Positions 21,505 to 32,424 of a DNA stretch of 64,000 bases are shown piece after piece. The stretch is from Meconema thalassinum (lineage: Eukaryota > Arthropoda > Insecta > Orthoptera > Tettigoniidae), in NCBI GenBank assembly GCA_946902985.2, contig OX336390.1, positions 529,498,861 to 529,562,860 on the forward strand, written 5' to 3'. The notes below the pieces were generated by a model. That model was not told the DNA's origin and did not search any database. It saw nothing but the letters and a program-made list of their open reading frames with translations. Both the position numbers and the translations under genes were made by a program. The stretch's first letter is position 1. Every line of letters starts with the position of its first letter.

Positions 21505-21903
21505 TCATTGTAGTTCCTCTTTGAAGGTTCTGTAAAACTCTCGCGTGTTGTTTTTTCGAAAATATTCTTCTAACTTTTCCACCCTACTTCTGTCGTAGTT
21601 CCTCTTCTCTGATCTTATGATCTTAGCAGTTCTCTTCCTTACTTCCTTGAAATCTTCCCACCTCTCCTCGGTCTTGTTGGAGTGCCATCTCTTCCAGGCT
21701 TGTAGCCTTTTGTCAAGAGCTTCGTCACACTTTTCATTCCACCACCTATGTTTTCGTTTCCTCGCTGGATTTTCCAAACCTTCAGCTGCTTTGGTCATTG
21801 CTTCTCTGATCTCTTCCCAGCTGTTCAAGTTCAGATTTGATAGGTTTTCGCAGTATTTTTCCTTGTTCTGTTTCAGAGTCTCTGTATTAATTCTGGGCTT
21901 CCT
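21505..21903 (-). pseudogene. RTE-like LINE pre-polymerase linker
   Basis: The frame reads WEEIREAMTKAAEGL, RKRKHRWWNEKCDEAL and NTREFYRTFKEEL, the connector between endonuclease and polymerase seen in this LINE type (the WWN.EC block is characteristic). The first 35 or so codons of the open frame are poly-Leu translated from the microsatellite and are not protein. Confidence 0.85.
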
Positions 21904-21904
21904 A

Positions 21905-21977
<73 letters not shown>

Positions 21978-22000
21978 GTAAATAAATAAATAAATAAATT
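21905..22000. repeat. (TAA)n then (AAAT)n compound microsatellite
   Basis: About 70 bp of TAA followed by five AAAT units. Confidence 0.95.
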
Positions 22001-22140
22001 CCCACCCCTTATTATTCCCGTTTACAACGGGGTCGGGGATGAGATACGATGAAAGGCTTTGTAGTGGGTGTTTTTATAGCCGGATGCCCTTCCTGACGCC
22101 CACCTCATGAGAGGAGTTAATGAGAGCTGAAATGAATGAA
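22001..22140. repeat. Dispersed repeat family I
   Basis: Contains GGGGTCGGGGATGAGATACG and CCGGATGCCCTTCCTGACGC. Related pieces occur at 29255-29360, 30675-30785 and 44370-44480 in either orientation. It is probably a SINE body; the head is not identified. Confidence 0.6.
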
Positions 22141-22164
22141 GCTGAATGAAACTGGCCAAGGATG

Positions 22165-22335
22165 TAGAAGGAAGTGGCCGTAGCCTGTTAGAAGGTACCG
22201 TCCAAGTATTTGCCTGGAGTTGGAAATGGGGAACCTACGGAAAACTATTTCAAGGACGGCCGACGGTGGGGCTCGAATCCACGTCTATCGAGTCCGCAGA
22301 TTGCTTGGCCACATGGTCTAGCACTGCGCGTTAGT
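22165..22335 (-). mobile_element. SINE fragment (family C/E body)
   Basis: Reverse-strand B-box-like GGATTCGAGCCCCACC and the central block in the form AGTTTTCCGTAGGTTCCCC. Head partly preserved; tail replaced by AAAT repeats. Confidence 0.65.
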
Positions 22336-22357
22336 GAGCGTAGCTACCACTGTCGGA

Positions 22358-22360
22358 AAA

Positions 22361-22392
<32 letters not shown>

Positions 22393-22450
22393 AAATAATT
22401 TTACTAAATATATAAATAAATAATTGTACTGAATGAATAAATAAATAAAT
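22358..22450. repeat. (AAAT)n-rich low-complexity stretch
   Basis: Several AAAT/AAATA runs separated by short interruptions. Confidence 0.85.
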
Positions 22451-22474
22451 AGACACTAAATAAAAAAAACATTT

Positions 22475-22650
22475 CTAGGATGGCTGAGATTGGAATCAAA
22501 CCCATCTCCTTTCAGTTTTACCTCAAGGTGCTGAATTTACACCGCTCCAGCTTTCAACCCTGAATTATAATTCATGGCAAAGCCGAGAATCAAAGCAGGA
22601 CTTCTGCGATAACAAATAAGGATGTTAGCCACTGTGCCACTGATTGTTTT
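22475..22650 (-). mobile_element. SINE family C head fragment
   Basis: Reverse strand: GTGGCACAGTGGCTAACATCC, B-box-like TGATTCTCGGCTTTGCCATG, then the AGGTGGGT-like body (near 22490-22560). Central block absent. Confidence 0.6.
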
Positions 22651-22664
22651 TAAATTACTTATCC

Positions 22665-22960
22665 TCCAAGCTCGGTTTCACCCACGGACTCTGCGAGGGA
22701 TCATTCATCTACCGTCACAAGGACGGCTTCTGGGAGCTGAACAGATACAACTGGGGATGGTGACAGGCCGATCACCCAGGTGACCGCTAACTTGGGTCTA
22801 AATAAAGGAAGGGTCAGGAAAGGGATTTTGGAAGGACATAGGTCGTGGACCTATAGAGTGGAACTGGTGGTGAAAATGGGAAACAATTTTCAGGACGGCT
22901 GGGGTGTGATTCAAACCCACGCTGTCCCGATGTCACGCTCTCGGCACCCGTGGCCGGTAC
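22665..22960 (-). mobile_element. SINE family D copy
   Basis: Reverse strand: head GGCCACGGGTGCCGAGAGCG, B-box GTGGGTTTGAATCACACC, then AAATTGTTTCCCATTTTCACC. The body includes GGTCACCTGGGTGATCGGCC and TCACCATCCCCAGTTGTATC, ending near GATGAATGATCCCTCGCAGA. It is matched in order by 52055-52375 on the plus strand. Confidence 0.8.
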
Positions 22961-23389
22961 CGTACAATACACTTAGTCTCCTCCAACTCTGTCTGTAGCA
23001 GATGTCGTTTTCGCATAAAGAAAGCGTTAATGATGGCTTTTGTTGCTCGATGTGGTTTAAATCGCTTACGTCAAGAAAGCTTGCCTATTGAATCCGATGA
23101 TGACGCCAAGTTACATCCTGGCCAATTCTTGTTGTACCATTAGCCTACGTCACGTACCGGTTGCTATCGCCTGAACGACGTCATGTGCCCAGCCTCATGG
23201 AAGATGCCTGGAGCATGCTTGATCGATGCTCTGACGTAACCTTTTGCCTTCACTCTCGCCCACTCAATAAACTCTTGTTACGCGCAATTGTGTTAAAAGT
23301 GATTAAATAACGCAACTTTATCTACTGAATAAACAATTATTTGATTGTTGATACTTATTTCAGGAAAATGAAAACAAAGCTGCATTTTA
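22961..23389. other. Unassigned sequence
   Basis: No gene or recognised repeat. Confidence 0.4.
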
Positions 23390-23640
23390 GTTGTTGTTGT
23401 TGTTAATTAATTTAGTGGCTACGGACATCTTGGTCATCAGCTCCGTGTAATTGGCTGTGTGTTCAACTTGTGTGATAGCCTACTGTATATTTATGTGATG
23501 ACTGTAGTAGCGTCCTTATTTGTCATCCTAGAAGTCCTGTCTTTATTCTCGGCTTTGCCAAGTAATATAATTCTGGTATAAGCTGGAGGGGTGTAAATTC
23601 AGCACCGTATAGGCTATATATAGAGTATAATATGATCTTT
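23390..23640 (-). mobile_element. SINE family C 3' half
   Basis: A (GTT)n run and TCATCAGCTCCGTGTAATTG represent the reverse-strand tail of family C. GGCTTTGCCAAGTAATATAA near 23550 matches part of the region after the head. Confidence 0.6.
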
Positions 23641-23679
23641 AGGATTATATGCCATCAGATAAATATATTTTTTTTTCGT

Positions 23680-24152
23680 TTACCCTCCAGGTTGGTGGAA
23701 CCCACGTACTCAGCGAGGGAACTCACCACTACCGCCTCTACGGGCAGTGTCCTAGAGCTGGGAACATCGAATCGGAAGGGATACAACTGGTGAGGTGGGA
23801 TTGGCACCTCGCCCAGGCGGCCTCACCTGCAAAGCGAACAGGGGCCTCATGAGGGAAGGTAAGGGATGGTTAGGATGGATAGATAAGGAAGAGGGAAGGA
23901 GGCGGCCGTGGCCTTGAAGAAGGTACCATCCCGGCATTTGCCCGAAGACGAAGTGGGGAAACCACGGAAAACCACTTCGAGGATGGCTGAGGGGGAATCG
24001 AACCCCCTCTACTCAGTTGGGCCACACGAGGCTGAGTAGACCCCGTTCCAGTCATCGTACCACTTTTCAAAGTTCGAGACAGAGCCGGGAATCGAGCCCA
24101 GGACCTCCGGGGCGGCAGTTAACCATGCTGACCGCTACGCTACGGAGGCGAC
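23680..24152 (-). mobile_element. Composite SINE (family E head, D-like tail)
   Basis: Reverse-strand head CGCCTCCGTAGCGTAGCGGT at 24150 downward with B-box GGGCTCGATTCCCGG. Then the body GGGTCTACTCAGCCTCGTGT, central block GGTTTTCCGTGGTTTCCCC (about 23945-23975), and from about 23850 downward a block with GGTGCCAATCCCACCTCACC and CGAGTACGTGGGTTCC related to family D. Either a distinct long family or two SINEs fused. Confidence 0.75.
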
Positions 24153-24153
24153 A

Positions 24154-24203
<50 letters not shown>
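24153..24203. repeat. (TTA)n microsatellite
   Basis: Perfect ATT run of about 50 bp abutting the SINE head. Confidence 0.95.
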
Positions 24204-24329
24204 TCGTTCAGACCCATAAGGAGCACGTGGAACCATTAAATAACACTGGAATTCATATTTTTAGCCTACTTTCGATTTTTGCAAAAAATGAAAGTAGACT
24301 TATGAGATCAACACAGGGCGAAAAAAAAG

Positions 24330-24385
24330 TGTGTCTGTCTGTGTGTGTGTGTGTGTGTATGTGTGTGTGTGTGAGTGTGTGTATT
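24330..24385. repeat. (TG)n / (TGTC)n microsatellite
   Basis: GTGTCTGTC then a long GT run, next to the 5' hairpin of the H-family element. Confidence 0.9.
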
Positions 24386-24404
24386 CTGAATGACTGTCCC
24401 CCCC

Positions 24405-25960
24405 TATCAATTCGAACACGGTGAACGCGAATTGAACGAAACTTGGCAGAAAGGTAGCACAAGCAATGGACACCTCAGTGTCATGTTTTATTTCGCCGCC
24501 ATCTTGACGGAAACGTAATGGCGGCCAAACAAATGTTCAAAGCTTAAATCAAATTACGACTAACCTAATCATCAGATCTCTACCAAATTTTGCAACAACA
24601 TACCTTTATGGGGGAGCATCATTTGACCAAACTAATAGGTCATCAGCCTAATAGTTTGCGGATGGCGGCCATCTTTGTGTGAAAATCGATTCCCCTATTA
24701 ATTCGAACACGGTGAAACCGAATGGAACGAAATTTGGTACAGAGATAGTACTAGCAAAGGGCACCTCAGTGTCATGTTTTATATCGCCGCCGTCTTGACG
24801 GAAACGTAATGGCGGCCACACAAATGTTCAACGCTTAAATCAAATTACGACTAACCTAATCATGCGATCTCTACTAAATTTTGCAACAACATACCTTTAT
24901 CGAGGAAGCATTCTTTGACCAAATTAATAGGTCATTAGCCTAATAGTTTGTGGATGGCGGCCATCTTTGTGTCAAAATCTATTCCCCCTATTAATTCAAA
25001 CACGGTGAAACCGAATGGAACGAAATTTGGTACAGAGGTAGCACTAGCAAAGGGCACCTCAGTGTCATGTTTTATATCGCCGCCGTCTTGACGGAAACCT
25101 AATGGCGGCCACACAAATGTTCAAAGCTTAAATCAAATTACGACTAACCTAATCATCCGATCTCTACCAAATTTTGCAACAACATACCTTTATGGGGGAA
25201 GCATCATTTGACCAAACTAATAGGTCATCAGCCTAATAGTTTGCGGATGGCGGCCATCTTTGTGTGAAAATCAATTCCCCCTAATAATTCGAACACGGTG
25301 AAACCGAATGGAACGAAATTTGGTACAGAGGTAGTACTAGCAAAGGGCACCTCATTGTCATGTTTTATATCGCCACGATCTTGACGGAAACGTAATGGCG
25401 GCCACACAAATGTTCAAAGCTTAAATCAAATTTCGACTAACCTAATCATCCGATCTGTACCAAATTTTGCAACAACATACCTTTATGGAGGAAGCATCCT
25501 CTGACCAAATTTATAGGTCATTAGCCTATTAGTTTGCGGATGGCGGCCATCTTTGTGTCAAAATCTATTCCCCCTATTAATTCAAACACGGTGAAACCGA
25601 ATGGAACGAAATTTGGTACAGAGGTAGCACTAGCAAAGGGCACCTCAGAGTCATGTTTTATATCGCCGCCATCTTTACGGAAACGGAATGACGGCCACCC
25701 AAATGTTAAAAGCTTAAATCAAATTTCGACCATCCTAATAATTTGATCTCTACCAGATTTTGCAACAACATGGCTTTTTGTGGAAAGCATCTTATGACTG
25801 ACTACAAGGTCATCAGCCCAATAGTTTGCAATTAGCGGCCATGTATGTGTGCAAATCCATTCCCCATATCAATTCAAACACGGTGAAACCGAATTGTATG
25901 ATTTTTTTTATAGAGGTAGCACTAGCAAAGGGCACCTCATATTCATGTTTAATATCTCTA
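24405..25960. repeat. ~293 bp tandem array, 5+ units
   Basis: The anchor AACACGGTGAA recurs at about 24414, 24705, 24998, 25291, 25584 and 25876, spacings of 291-293 bp. The middle units are nearly identical; the first and last are diverged. Each unit contains two half-units of about 146 bp marked by ATGGCGGCC(A) boxes (for example near 24663, 24811 and 24956). Confidence 0.95.
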
Positions 25961-26092
25961 TAGCACGTTGTGTTTCAACAGGCTACTACAACCAACATTC
26001 AATTATACTCCTTGAAAAGGACAAAGAGTTATAACAATACCCATGCATTTAGGAGAAAGTAGGCCATATGTTCTTTACTGAACATCTTGTTG

Positions 26093-26165
26093 TACTTCCT
26101 ATTCACCCAAAATTTCTTCATTCTTTCACTCTGGGCCTGCCGTCTTTCTTGTGTCCATAATATAA
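26093..26165 (-). pseudogene. RTE-like LINE extreme C-terminus
   Basis: Reverse-strand reading of QERRQAQSERMKKFWVNRK style, matching the last 20 codons of the RTE-like copies. Short, so only the basic tail is recognised. Confidence 0.55.
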
Positions 26166-26229
26166 TAATGGTGGTTCTTTATACATTCTATATAGGCTCT
26201 TTACAGATTTCAATCGCTTGTTTAGGACA

Positions 26230-28882
26230 CGAGAAATTAAAATATGGTTTTCAAAATTTTGAAGGTTTCATAAAAATTTAAATATATCAGACGTCCATAT
26301 GTTAAGTCTTGTAAGAAAATATACCGTGCCAAGTTTCACAGTGCTTGGATGATTAAGTTGCGAGAAAAATATATTTAAATATTTAAATTGCGCGTCGCTG
26401 CCATATTGGATTGTTATACAGGGTGTTCGCAGCAAGGCCTACTTTGTGCTGTAACTCGTTTGTTTTTCAAGATATTTTAATTTTGACACTTGCTTTGGAA
26501 AGTGCTTTTCAAGCTCTAAAACTTTTGTTTCGTTGCTTTTTGTGTGAAGTTCGTGCATAACGCGCAAATCAACTTTTGTGGCACGGTTTTGGCACATTTT
26601 TGCCCAAATCTTTTTTTTTTACATCACCTATCGAAAGAGCGACATCGACTTAGTCGAATTAGCCACCAAAATATCAGTTTTTGCCCAAATCAAACTCGCA
26701 AAATGCGTGTTAGTGTTTAGATTTTCGTCCGCTTATAGCATGCGACCTGCCTCTGTCCGGCCCGGTCGAACCAATCTAAACACAAACTCGCATTTTGCGA
26801 GTTTGATTTGGGCAAAAACTGATATTTTGGTGGCTAATTCGACTAATTCGATGTCGTTCTCTCGATAGGTGATGTCAACAAACCGATTTGGGCAAAAAAA
26901 AGTGCCAAACCCGTGCCATAAAAAGTTGATTTACGCGTTATGCGTGAACTTCCCACAAAAACCAACGAAACAAACGTTTTAGAGCGTGAAAAGAACTTTC
27001 CAAAGCAAGTGTCAACATTAAAATATCTTGAAAAACAAACGAGTTACAGCACAAAGTAGTCCTTGCTGCGAACATTTGGTTTATTATACAAACGTTCACT
27101 TCAATCGCATGATTAGGATATAAAAATTAATTACGGCATTTTAAAATTTCACACAGCTGCCATTTGCGTCTATGAAAAGAATTGAATTAAAGTAGATGCC
27201 AGTGGATTAAGGCTTGCATAAACATATAGCGTACCAAGTTTTAGTGCACTCGGTTGGTTAAATCACGAGAATATTATATTTAAATATTTTAACTTCGCTT
27301 GGCCGCCATGTTAGTTTTGTACTTAACAGGTTTTAAATGTTACATAGGTGAATGTATCTTAGTATTCACCATCACCATACAAAATTTCAGTGTGAAATCA
27401 GTAACAATTGCGGAGATAGAGAGAGCCAGTGAAATATTTCACGCTGTCACTATGTTGGATTGGTGAAACGTATTAAAATTTAAAAGGCACGTTCGAGGTT
27501 GGACGAAGTAGTATTATGTTTTTGCAGACTTTCATTGACATCGCTCCTTTTAGATTTTATTATGGTCGAGGGGGCAAACACACACACATACGCACACCCC
27601 ATGCACTCACGGACAAAAGGTGATTTCATATTATGGCAAGTAGTTCCATGAAGAACTGAATGGCCCATTTTCATATATCCTACTTATGTTAATTCATCTA
27701 CCAACATACAAAATTTCAGTTTGATTGTTGTAATAGATTCGTACATATTGAGAACCGTCTAAATATCTCGGATGGTTGCCATATTGGATTTCTATATATG
27801 TAGGCCATAGAGTTATGTACTATTACATGAAGATTATTACATAGGCCCTAGGTGTATTATTCAAACTTAAATCGCATGATTAGGACACAAGAAATAAAAG
27901 CGAGATTTTAAATTTTCGCACAGCCGCCATCTTGTGGTTATAAAACAATTGAAACAATTTAGATGTCAGTGGATTAAAATGTGTATAAGCATTTACCGTA
28001 CCAAGTTTCACTGCGCTCGAATGGTTAAATCGCGAGAAACGTCCATTTAAATAATTATTTAAATTTCGCGTCGCCGCATGTTGGATTTGTGCTGACCAGG
28101 TTATTGAAAGTCTCATATGTGAATTTAAGTGCATAGCCTTTATTAACATACAAAATTTCAGTTTTATTTCTGTCATACTGTAGATTAGTAGATATTGCGA
28201 TCCATCTAAATATTTTGGATGGTCGCCATGTTGGAGTTTTATATATGTTCGCCATAGAGTGCTATTAGATGACGATTATTGCGATGGTTAATTATTCAAA
28301 CGTTGGCTTCGAATGCATGATTAAGACACAAGAAATAAAAACTTAATTTTAAAATTTCGCACAGACACCATCTTGAGGTTATGTAAACAATTGAACTAAA
28401 TTAGATGTCAAAGCATTACAATGTGTACAAACATTTGCTGTGCCATGTTTCACTGCGTTCGGATGGTTAAATCGCAAGGAAAGTCTATTTAAATGTTTCA
28501 ACTCGACATGGCCACCATGTTCGTTCTGCACTTAACAGGTTTTTGAACGTCACATAGGTATACTTCTAGTAGTACCTTTTATTACCGTGAAAATTTTCAG
28601 GGTGATATCGGCAATAGTTTCGGAGTTATAGCATGCTGGTGAAATATTTCTCACAGCCGCCATGTTGGATTGGTGAGACGAAATAAAAATTGAATAGCAC
28701 GATCGGGGTCGACAAAATAGTACTACCATCTTACCGAGTTTTATTGACATCGCTGCCACCGTTTAGATTTTACTAGGGACAGACACACATGCGCATACGC
28801 TCACATACACACATACATACACACGGACAAAAGGTGATCATAAGCCTATTTTGTTTAAATGAAAATAGGCTAAAATAGGGGA
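26230..28882 (-). mobile_element. H-family element, copy 3
   Basis: The 5' end on the reverse strand is the hairpin AGCCTATTTTCATTT ... AATAGGCTTATGATCACC at 28840-28882, followed by TTTTGTCCGTGTGTATG and CA/TG-rich sequence. Monomers with GGCCGCCATGTT, GCCGCCATGTTGGATT and GTCGCCATGTTGGA boxes repeat to about 27100 and again left of a large inverted repeat (26424-27074) that has split the element. The 3' hairpin is not found. Confidence 0.7.
26424..27074. mobile_element. Long inverted-repeat (foldback) insertion, ~300 bp arms
   Basis: Arms 26424-26723 and 26773-27074 are reverse complements with few mismatches; the spacer is 49 bp. The ends begin TGTTCGCAGCAAGG. The arms share TTTGCCCAAATCAAACTCGC and AACTCGTTTGTTTTTCAAGA. 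No transposase is encoded. It sits inside H-family copy 3. A clear target-site duplication was not identified, so superfamily and exact ends are open. Confidence 0.85.
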
Positions 28883-29384
28883 TGATGAATAATGTTAGGA
28901 GCTTTTTGTTCCCTGAATTAGCGGCCTCCTGACGTCGAATATCAAACGAGGATTATATCAGCAAGGGACTAAACTCTTTGGATAGCCACTGTAATGGTAG
29001 TCTGTAATCAACTGAGAGTTAGAGCAGCTTCTTATGTCCATGAGCAGACTTGTACCACACAGGACTGGCATACTCAACAACTGCCCTTACTGTCTGAGGA
29101 TGAGCAATCCACCCTTACAGAATTCAGTGTGCGGGTATCGTATTGATCATTATCTTATTTAGTGGAGAATAAAATATCCTAACGAAGTAGACGCTCCTTT
29201 AAATGGTTTCTTGTAGTTTCCCAATGACCATTCCTTTCAACGTATTGCCCTAGTCATTCATTTCATTTCTCATTAACTCCTTTCATGAGAGGGGCATCAG
29301 GTAGGGCATCCGGCCGTAAAACGTCCACTTCCTAGAAAAGGGATTCATCTTATCGCCTACTCTGTGAAAACAGTTATTGTGGTT
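28883..29384. other. No gene; family I repeat at 29255-29360
   Basis: Unassigned sequence apart from a family I fragment (CTTTCATGAGAGGGGCATCA, GGGCATCCGGCCGTAAAACG). Confidence 0.45.
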
Positions 29385-29760
29385 TCTTTTTAGGGGCTTG
29401 ATAAGAACCGCATTGATGCACTGCATTTTCCACTTAGCCTAAGTGGTGATCTATCTTGAGAGTTTTCACTCTTGTCCGATGTCACTGAATGTGACAGTGT
29501 AGTCTCAGGTAGACCCGAAGGCACCGGACGCCCCCTTCCTTCGGAGGGGAAGTAAAGCCGGCGGGCCCATGTTATAGAACCTACCACTACAATTAATTGG
29601 TAGTGTGTAGCCAAAATTTGTAGCATATTTGGTTAGAAACGCTCTATCAAGTTCCAACGTTCGTCGCTGGGTGTCAGTGTCAGTGGCGTCTGGTAGCCCG
29701 AGTTGGAACTACTTGAAATTGACTTGTTTGGGAGCCTATGGGCGTTCAATTGAAATGCCC
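29385..29760 (+). mobile_element. SINE family B-like partial copy
   Basis: CTTCGGAGGGGAAGTAAAGC and GGCGGGCCCATGTTATAGAA are family-B body blocks. The distal part (GAAACGCTCTATCAAGTTCC) matches the reverse of 5931-6030, defining a B subfamily. The head is lacking. Confidence 0.65.
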
Positions 29761-29794
29761 TGCTATGGCCATTGGCTGCAATTCAAATATAATT

Positions 29795-30150
29795 TTAGGG
29801 GCTTGGGCATCGTGGGTTTTCAGTCGCGTGTATTTGGGTGTTCATGGATGGAAAGTTACCTGACAGCCTATGTTATTGTGGTGGCTGTATTAGTGTGTGT
29901 ATTTGTAATTCAGGTGAGAACTGGGAAGGAGGTGGCCGTGGTCTTATGTTAGGAACCATCGCGGCATTTGCCTGCAGTAGAAGTGTTAAACCACGGGGAA
30001 AAAACTTCCAAGATGGCGAGGTGCTCAGTTCTTGCCTCACGAGACTGAGTTTACCAGCCCTCAGGTCAGAATTAATTTATTTGGATGAGCCGGGAATCGA
30101 ACCCGGACCTCCGGGGTTGCAGCCAATAATAGCCGCTATACCACGAGGTG
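29795..30150 (-). mobile_element. SINE family C copy
   Basis: Reverse strand: head CACCTCGTGGTATAGCGGCT, B-box GGTTCGATTCCCGGC, body, a degenerate central block, tail with TAATACAGCCACCACAATAA and CCCACGATGCCCAAGCCCC. Confidence 0.8.
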
Positions 30151-30605
30151 TCGTAATGAGGAATGATGAGGGGTGGCAATACGAAACAAGTGCGGAGCAT
30201 GTTTGATGGCTCCCCAGTTGATCCAACACCCTCTGAAATAGTATAGAAGGTGTTGCTGATCCCCACTAATTTAAGCTAGATTGTTTTCTGCGCCTGATTC
30301 CCTTCTGCTAGACGGAATATCTACTGACGTAAGAAACCCTTGAGAGGGCATGTCTTCCTTTCTACTTGTGTATTCCACGACTACAGAGGTGTCGTTTCAT
30401 GGAAAGCGTTTTTATGACTCGCTGGAGACTCGCAGCGACGACAGACTCTACAACATAACAGCCAATAATTCTTGAATTCCTCTTTTATTTTCTCTCTCCA
30501 AAGGAAGTGCTCTATTCGCAACCACATAGCCTATTTACGTTTCAAACGCAACCTCTCCATAATCAGAGGCGTAAATAGGGGAAGGCGGCTGATGAGTCAT
30601 GTTTC
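30151..30605. other. Unassigned sequence
   Basis: No gene or recognised repeat. Confidence 0.4.
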
Positions 30606-30641
30606 TTGACAGTGAAAGAAAGAAAGAAAGAAAGAAAGAAT
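30606..30641. repeat. (AAAG)n microsatellite
   Basis: Seven to eight GAAA units. Confidence 0.9.
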
Positions 30642-30674
30642 TTCAAAAAATAAATGTGTGTCTACGATTAATTA

Positions 30675-30785
30675 TTCCAGATTCTTACGGGATCGGGGAT
30701 AAGATGAGATGAGTTTCCCAAGTGGAGGATGATTTAATGGCCGGGTGTTCTTCCTGACGCCGTGTCCATTACAGAGAGATGGAAA
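30675..30785. repeat. Dispersed repeat family I
   Basis: TACGGGATCGGGGATAAGAT and GCCGGGTGTTCTTCCTGACG match 22001-22140. Confidence 0.6.
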
Positions 30786-31973
30786 ATAAAACTGAGCAAA
30801 GGGTTGGAAGGTTTTTGTTGATTTATTTAGGGGCTTTGCGACATCGTGGTTATTTATCCTCATGCACTTGGGTGAGTAGAATTTGTATTATAACCTGTGT
30901 TATTGTGGAGACTGTATTTGTAGAAGTAGTAAGTAGTAGTAGTAGAAGTAGTTTACAGTTTGTTCATTTAAGCCAATTTTTGGTCCTGCCGAGCTTACGC
31001 TTGTCGGCAGGTGCCAATTATAATTACAATTTGAATGTTTAAAAACAATTAAATTAACAACTATACAGTCCAATCTCTCGCCTTCCTGTTTATTTCACAG
31101 TGCCGCTAATAATTATTCACAAAAATATTCAATAATCTCATTAAAATTAAAAAGAGATTTTAATTTGCTAATACAGTAGTATTAATACAATAAAACAATT
31201 TCAGTATGTTATCATATTAGCTAGATTTCATTAGAAAGCTAACTATTGCAATGGGTCCCATATTTCGACTTCCGGAAAATTTCGACATATCTTCGCGTTT
31301 CACATCCCCCAGACCCCAAAACCACCGTCAGTTCAAAAGTTTATATATAATTTATGTATGTATATATATATGTAGGCCTATATCAGTTTCTTGTGGACAC
31401 GATAACTGCCGTAATTTTGCTCCAATCACTTTGAATTTTTTACCGAATATGTATACCTATAAAATCTCGGTCGAGTTTGTTTCTGGGCTAAATCGGTCGA
31501 AGGGGGTTAAAATGGGGGGCTTTTTTCGAAAAAGTGAAATATTGCTATAACTCTCTTAATATGTGAAATATCGAATCCGTTCAACGTTCATACTATGTGT
31601 CGGATAAGGTCCAAAAAGTTATGTTTGAAGAGTTTTTTTATAGCACCAACCATTGACCAAAGGGGTGGGAAAAAGTGGGTTTTTCGGGAAACATTAATCA
31701 TATCTCTCTTAATAGGCACAATATCAAAGCCGTACAAAATGGACAATATTCCCCTAATAATTACCTAAAACTTTTGTCTGAAAGAATTTTTGATATGACC
31801 CACCATTAAGCCAAGGGATGAGAAAAATTATTTCGGAATTATAAGAAAATGCCAAGAGCTATCAGAGGTTGCCATGGCAACACTACTAAATTGATGAGGG
31901 ATCCATCAGACGTTGCCATGACAACGAACTTGCACGAGATCAGATTCAGTATTTCCATCTGACTAAGTGGGAA
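30786..31973. other. No gene; SINE tail, hairpin and unassigned repeat-like DNA
   Basis: 30815-30920 is a reverse-strand family-C tail (TTTAGGGGCTTTGCGACATC). 30988-31014 forms a hairpin (CCTGCCGA ... TCGGCAGG) like those in LINE 3' untranslated regions. 31250-31960 has semi-repetitive phrases (ATATCTCTCTTAATAGG, ATAACTCTCTTAATATG; GTTGCCATGGCAAC twice) suggesting a decayed non-autonomous transposon, but no ends were found. Confidence 0.45.
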
Positions 31974-32328
31974 GCGGCTTCGGTGACGTAACTGGTAGCA
32001 TGCTGAATGTCTATGCCCAAGGTCGCCGTTTCAAAGCCGGCCGAAGTCGTCGGATTTTCTAAGAGCGCTAAAATCCCTCAGTATGCTTTCCTTTGGAGGG
32101 GAAGTTCCAACGTTCGTTGCGAGTTGCTGGTTGGGGTGGCATCTAGTAGCCAAGTTCACAGCTAGGTGTCGTTGACGGTAGTACCTGGTAGCAACATTAG
32201 GAACTACTGCTTGAAATTGACCGTCTGCAGTCCTTACCTGAATTACAGACTAATACAGCCATCCCTAAGTACACGGGGTTACATGACCGCGTTGTCGCAG
32301 CCCCTAAACTGAGGAACCAACCAAAATC
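31974..32328 (+). mobile_element. SINE family B, internally shortened copy
   Basis: Head GCGGCTTCGGTGACGTAACT, box-B region GGTCGCCGTTTCAAAGCCGG, CTTTGGAGGGGAAG body, then directly TTCCAACGTTCG and the 3' end GCGTTGTCGCAGCCCC(T) ending AGGAACCAACCAA. About 165 bp shorter than the full copies. Confidence 0.8.
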
Positions 32329-32424
32329 TCTGCGGGAGATATAATTTTGCGTGAAGAAGTAACAGAACGTTACATAGTTACACATCAGTGTCGAAACCTT
32401 GCATAAGGACAGTGTGACCACAAG

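Larger units (their letters stand above)
19666..21904 (-). mobile_element. RTE-like LINE, 5'-truncated, 2.2 kb
   Basis: A reverse-strand LINE lacking its endonuclease. It runs from the linker upstream of the reverse transcriptase (near 21904), through the polymerase core, to the basic C-terminus (about 19710), with a short 3' untranslated region. TAA arrays lie at both ends (19625-19665 and 21905-21977). Sequence style (GISLLPVAYKILSK, RQGDGLSPILFN, FADD, KFKYLGE.I.P.G) resembles the RTE-like elements widespread in insect genomes; the clade assignment is from memory of the family and not certain. Confidence 0.9.
24262..26092 (+). mobile_element. H-family element, copy 2 (both hairpin ends present)
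   Basis: The 5' end is a hairpin, TAGCCTACTTTC ... GAAAGTAGACTTATGAGATC, followed by a (TGTC/TG)n microsatellite. The interior is a tandem array (24405-25960). The 3' end carries GAGAAAGTAGGCC, the complement of the 5' start, then a small hairpin GTTCTTTACTGAAC and ATCTTGTTG. This asymmetric arrangement (sub-terminal inverted repeat plus 3' hairpin plus GTCT-type microsatellite) is what Helentron-associated elements show. No coding capacity. The assignment to that group is inference. Confidence 0.75.

Noticed and set aside
21505..22005. Reading frame starting with a long poly-Leu run
   Set aside because: The Leu run is a translated TAA array; only the part below about 21904 is LINE protein. 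Similar poly-Asn, poly-Leu and poly-Ile frames over other arrays were ignored.
24405..25960. CRISPR-like regular spacing
   Set aside because: The whole ~293 bp unit repeats, with no short repeat and unique spacers, in a eukaryotic context; it is a tandem array.
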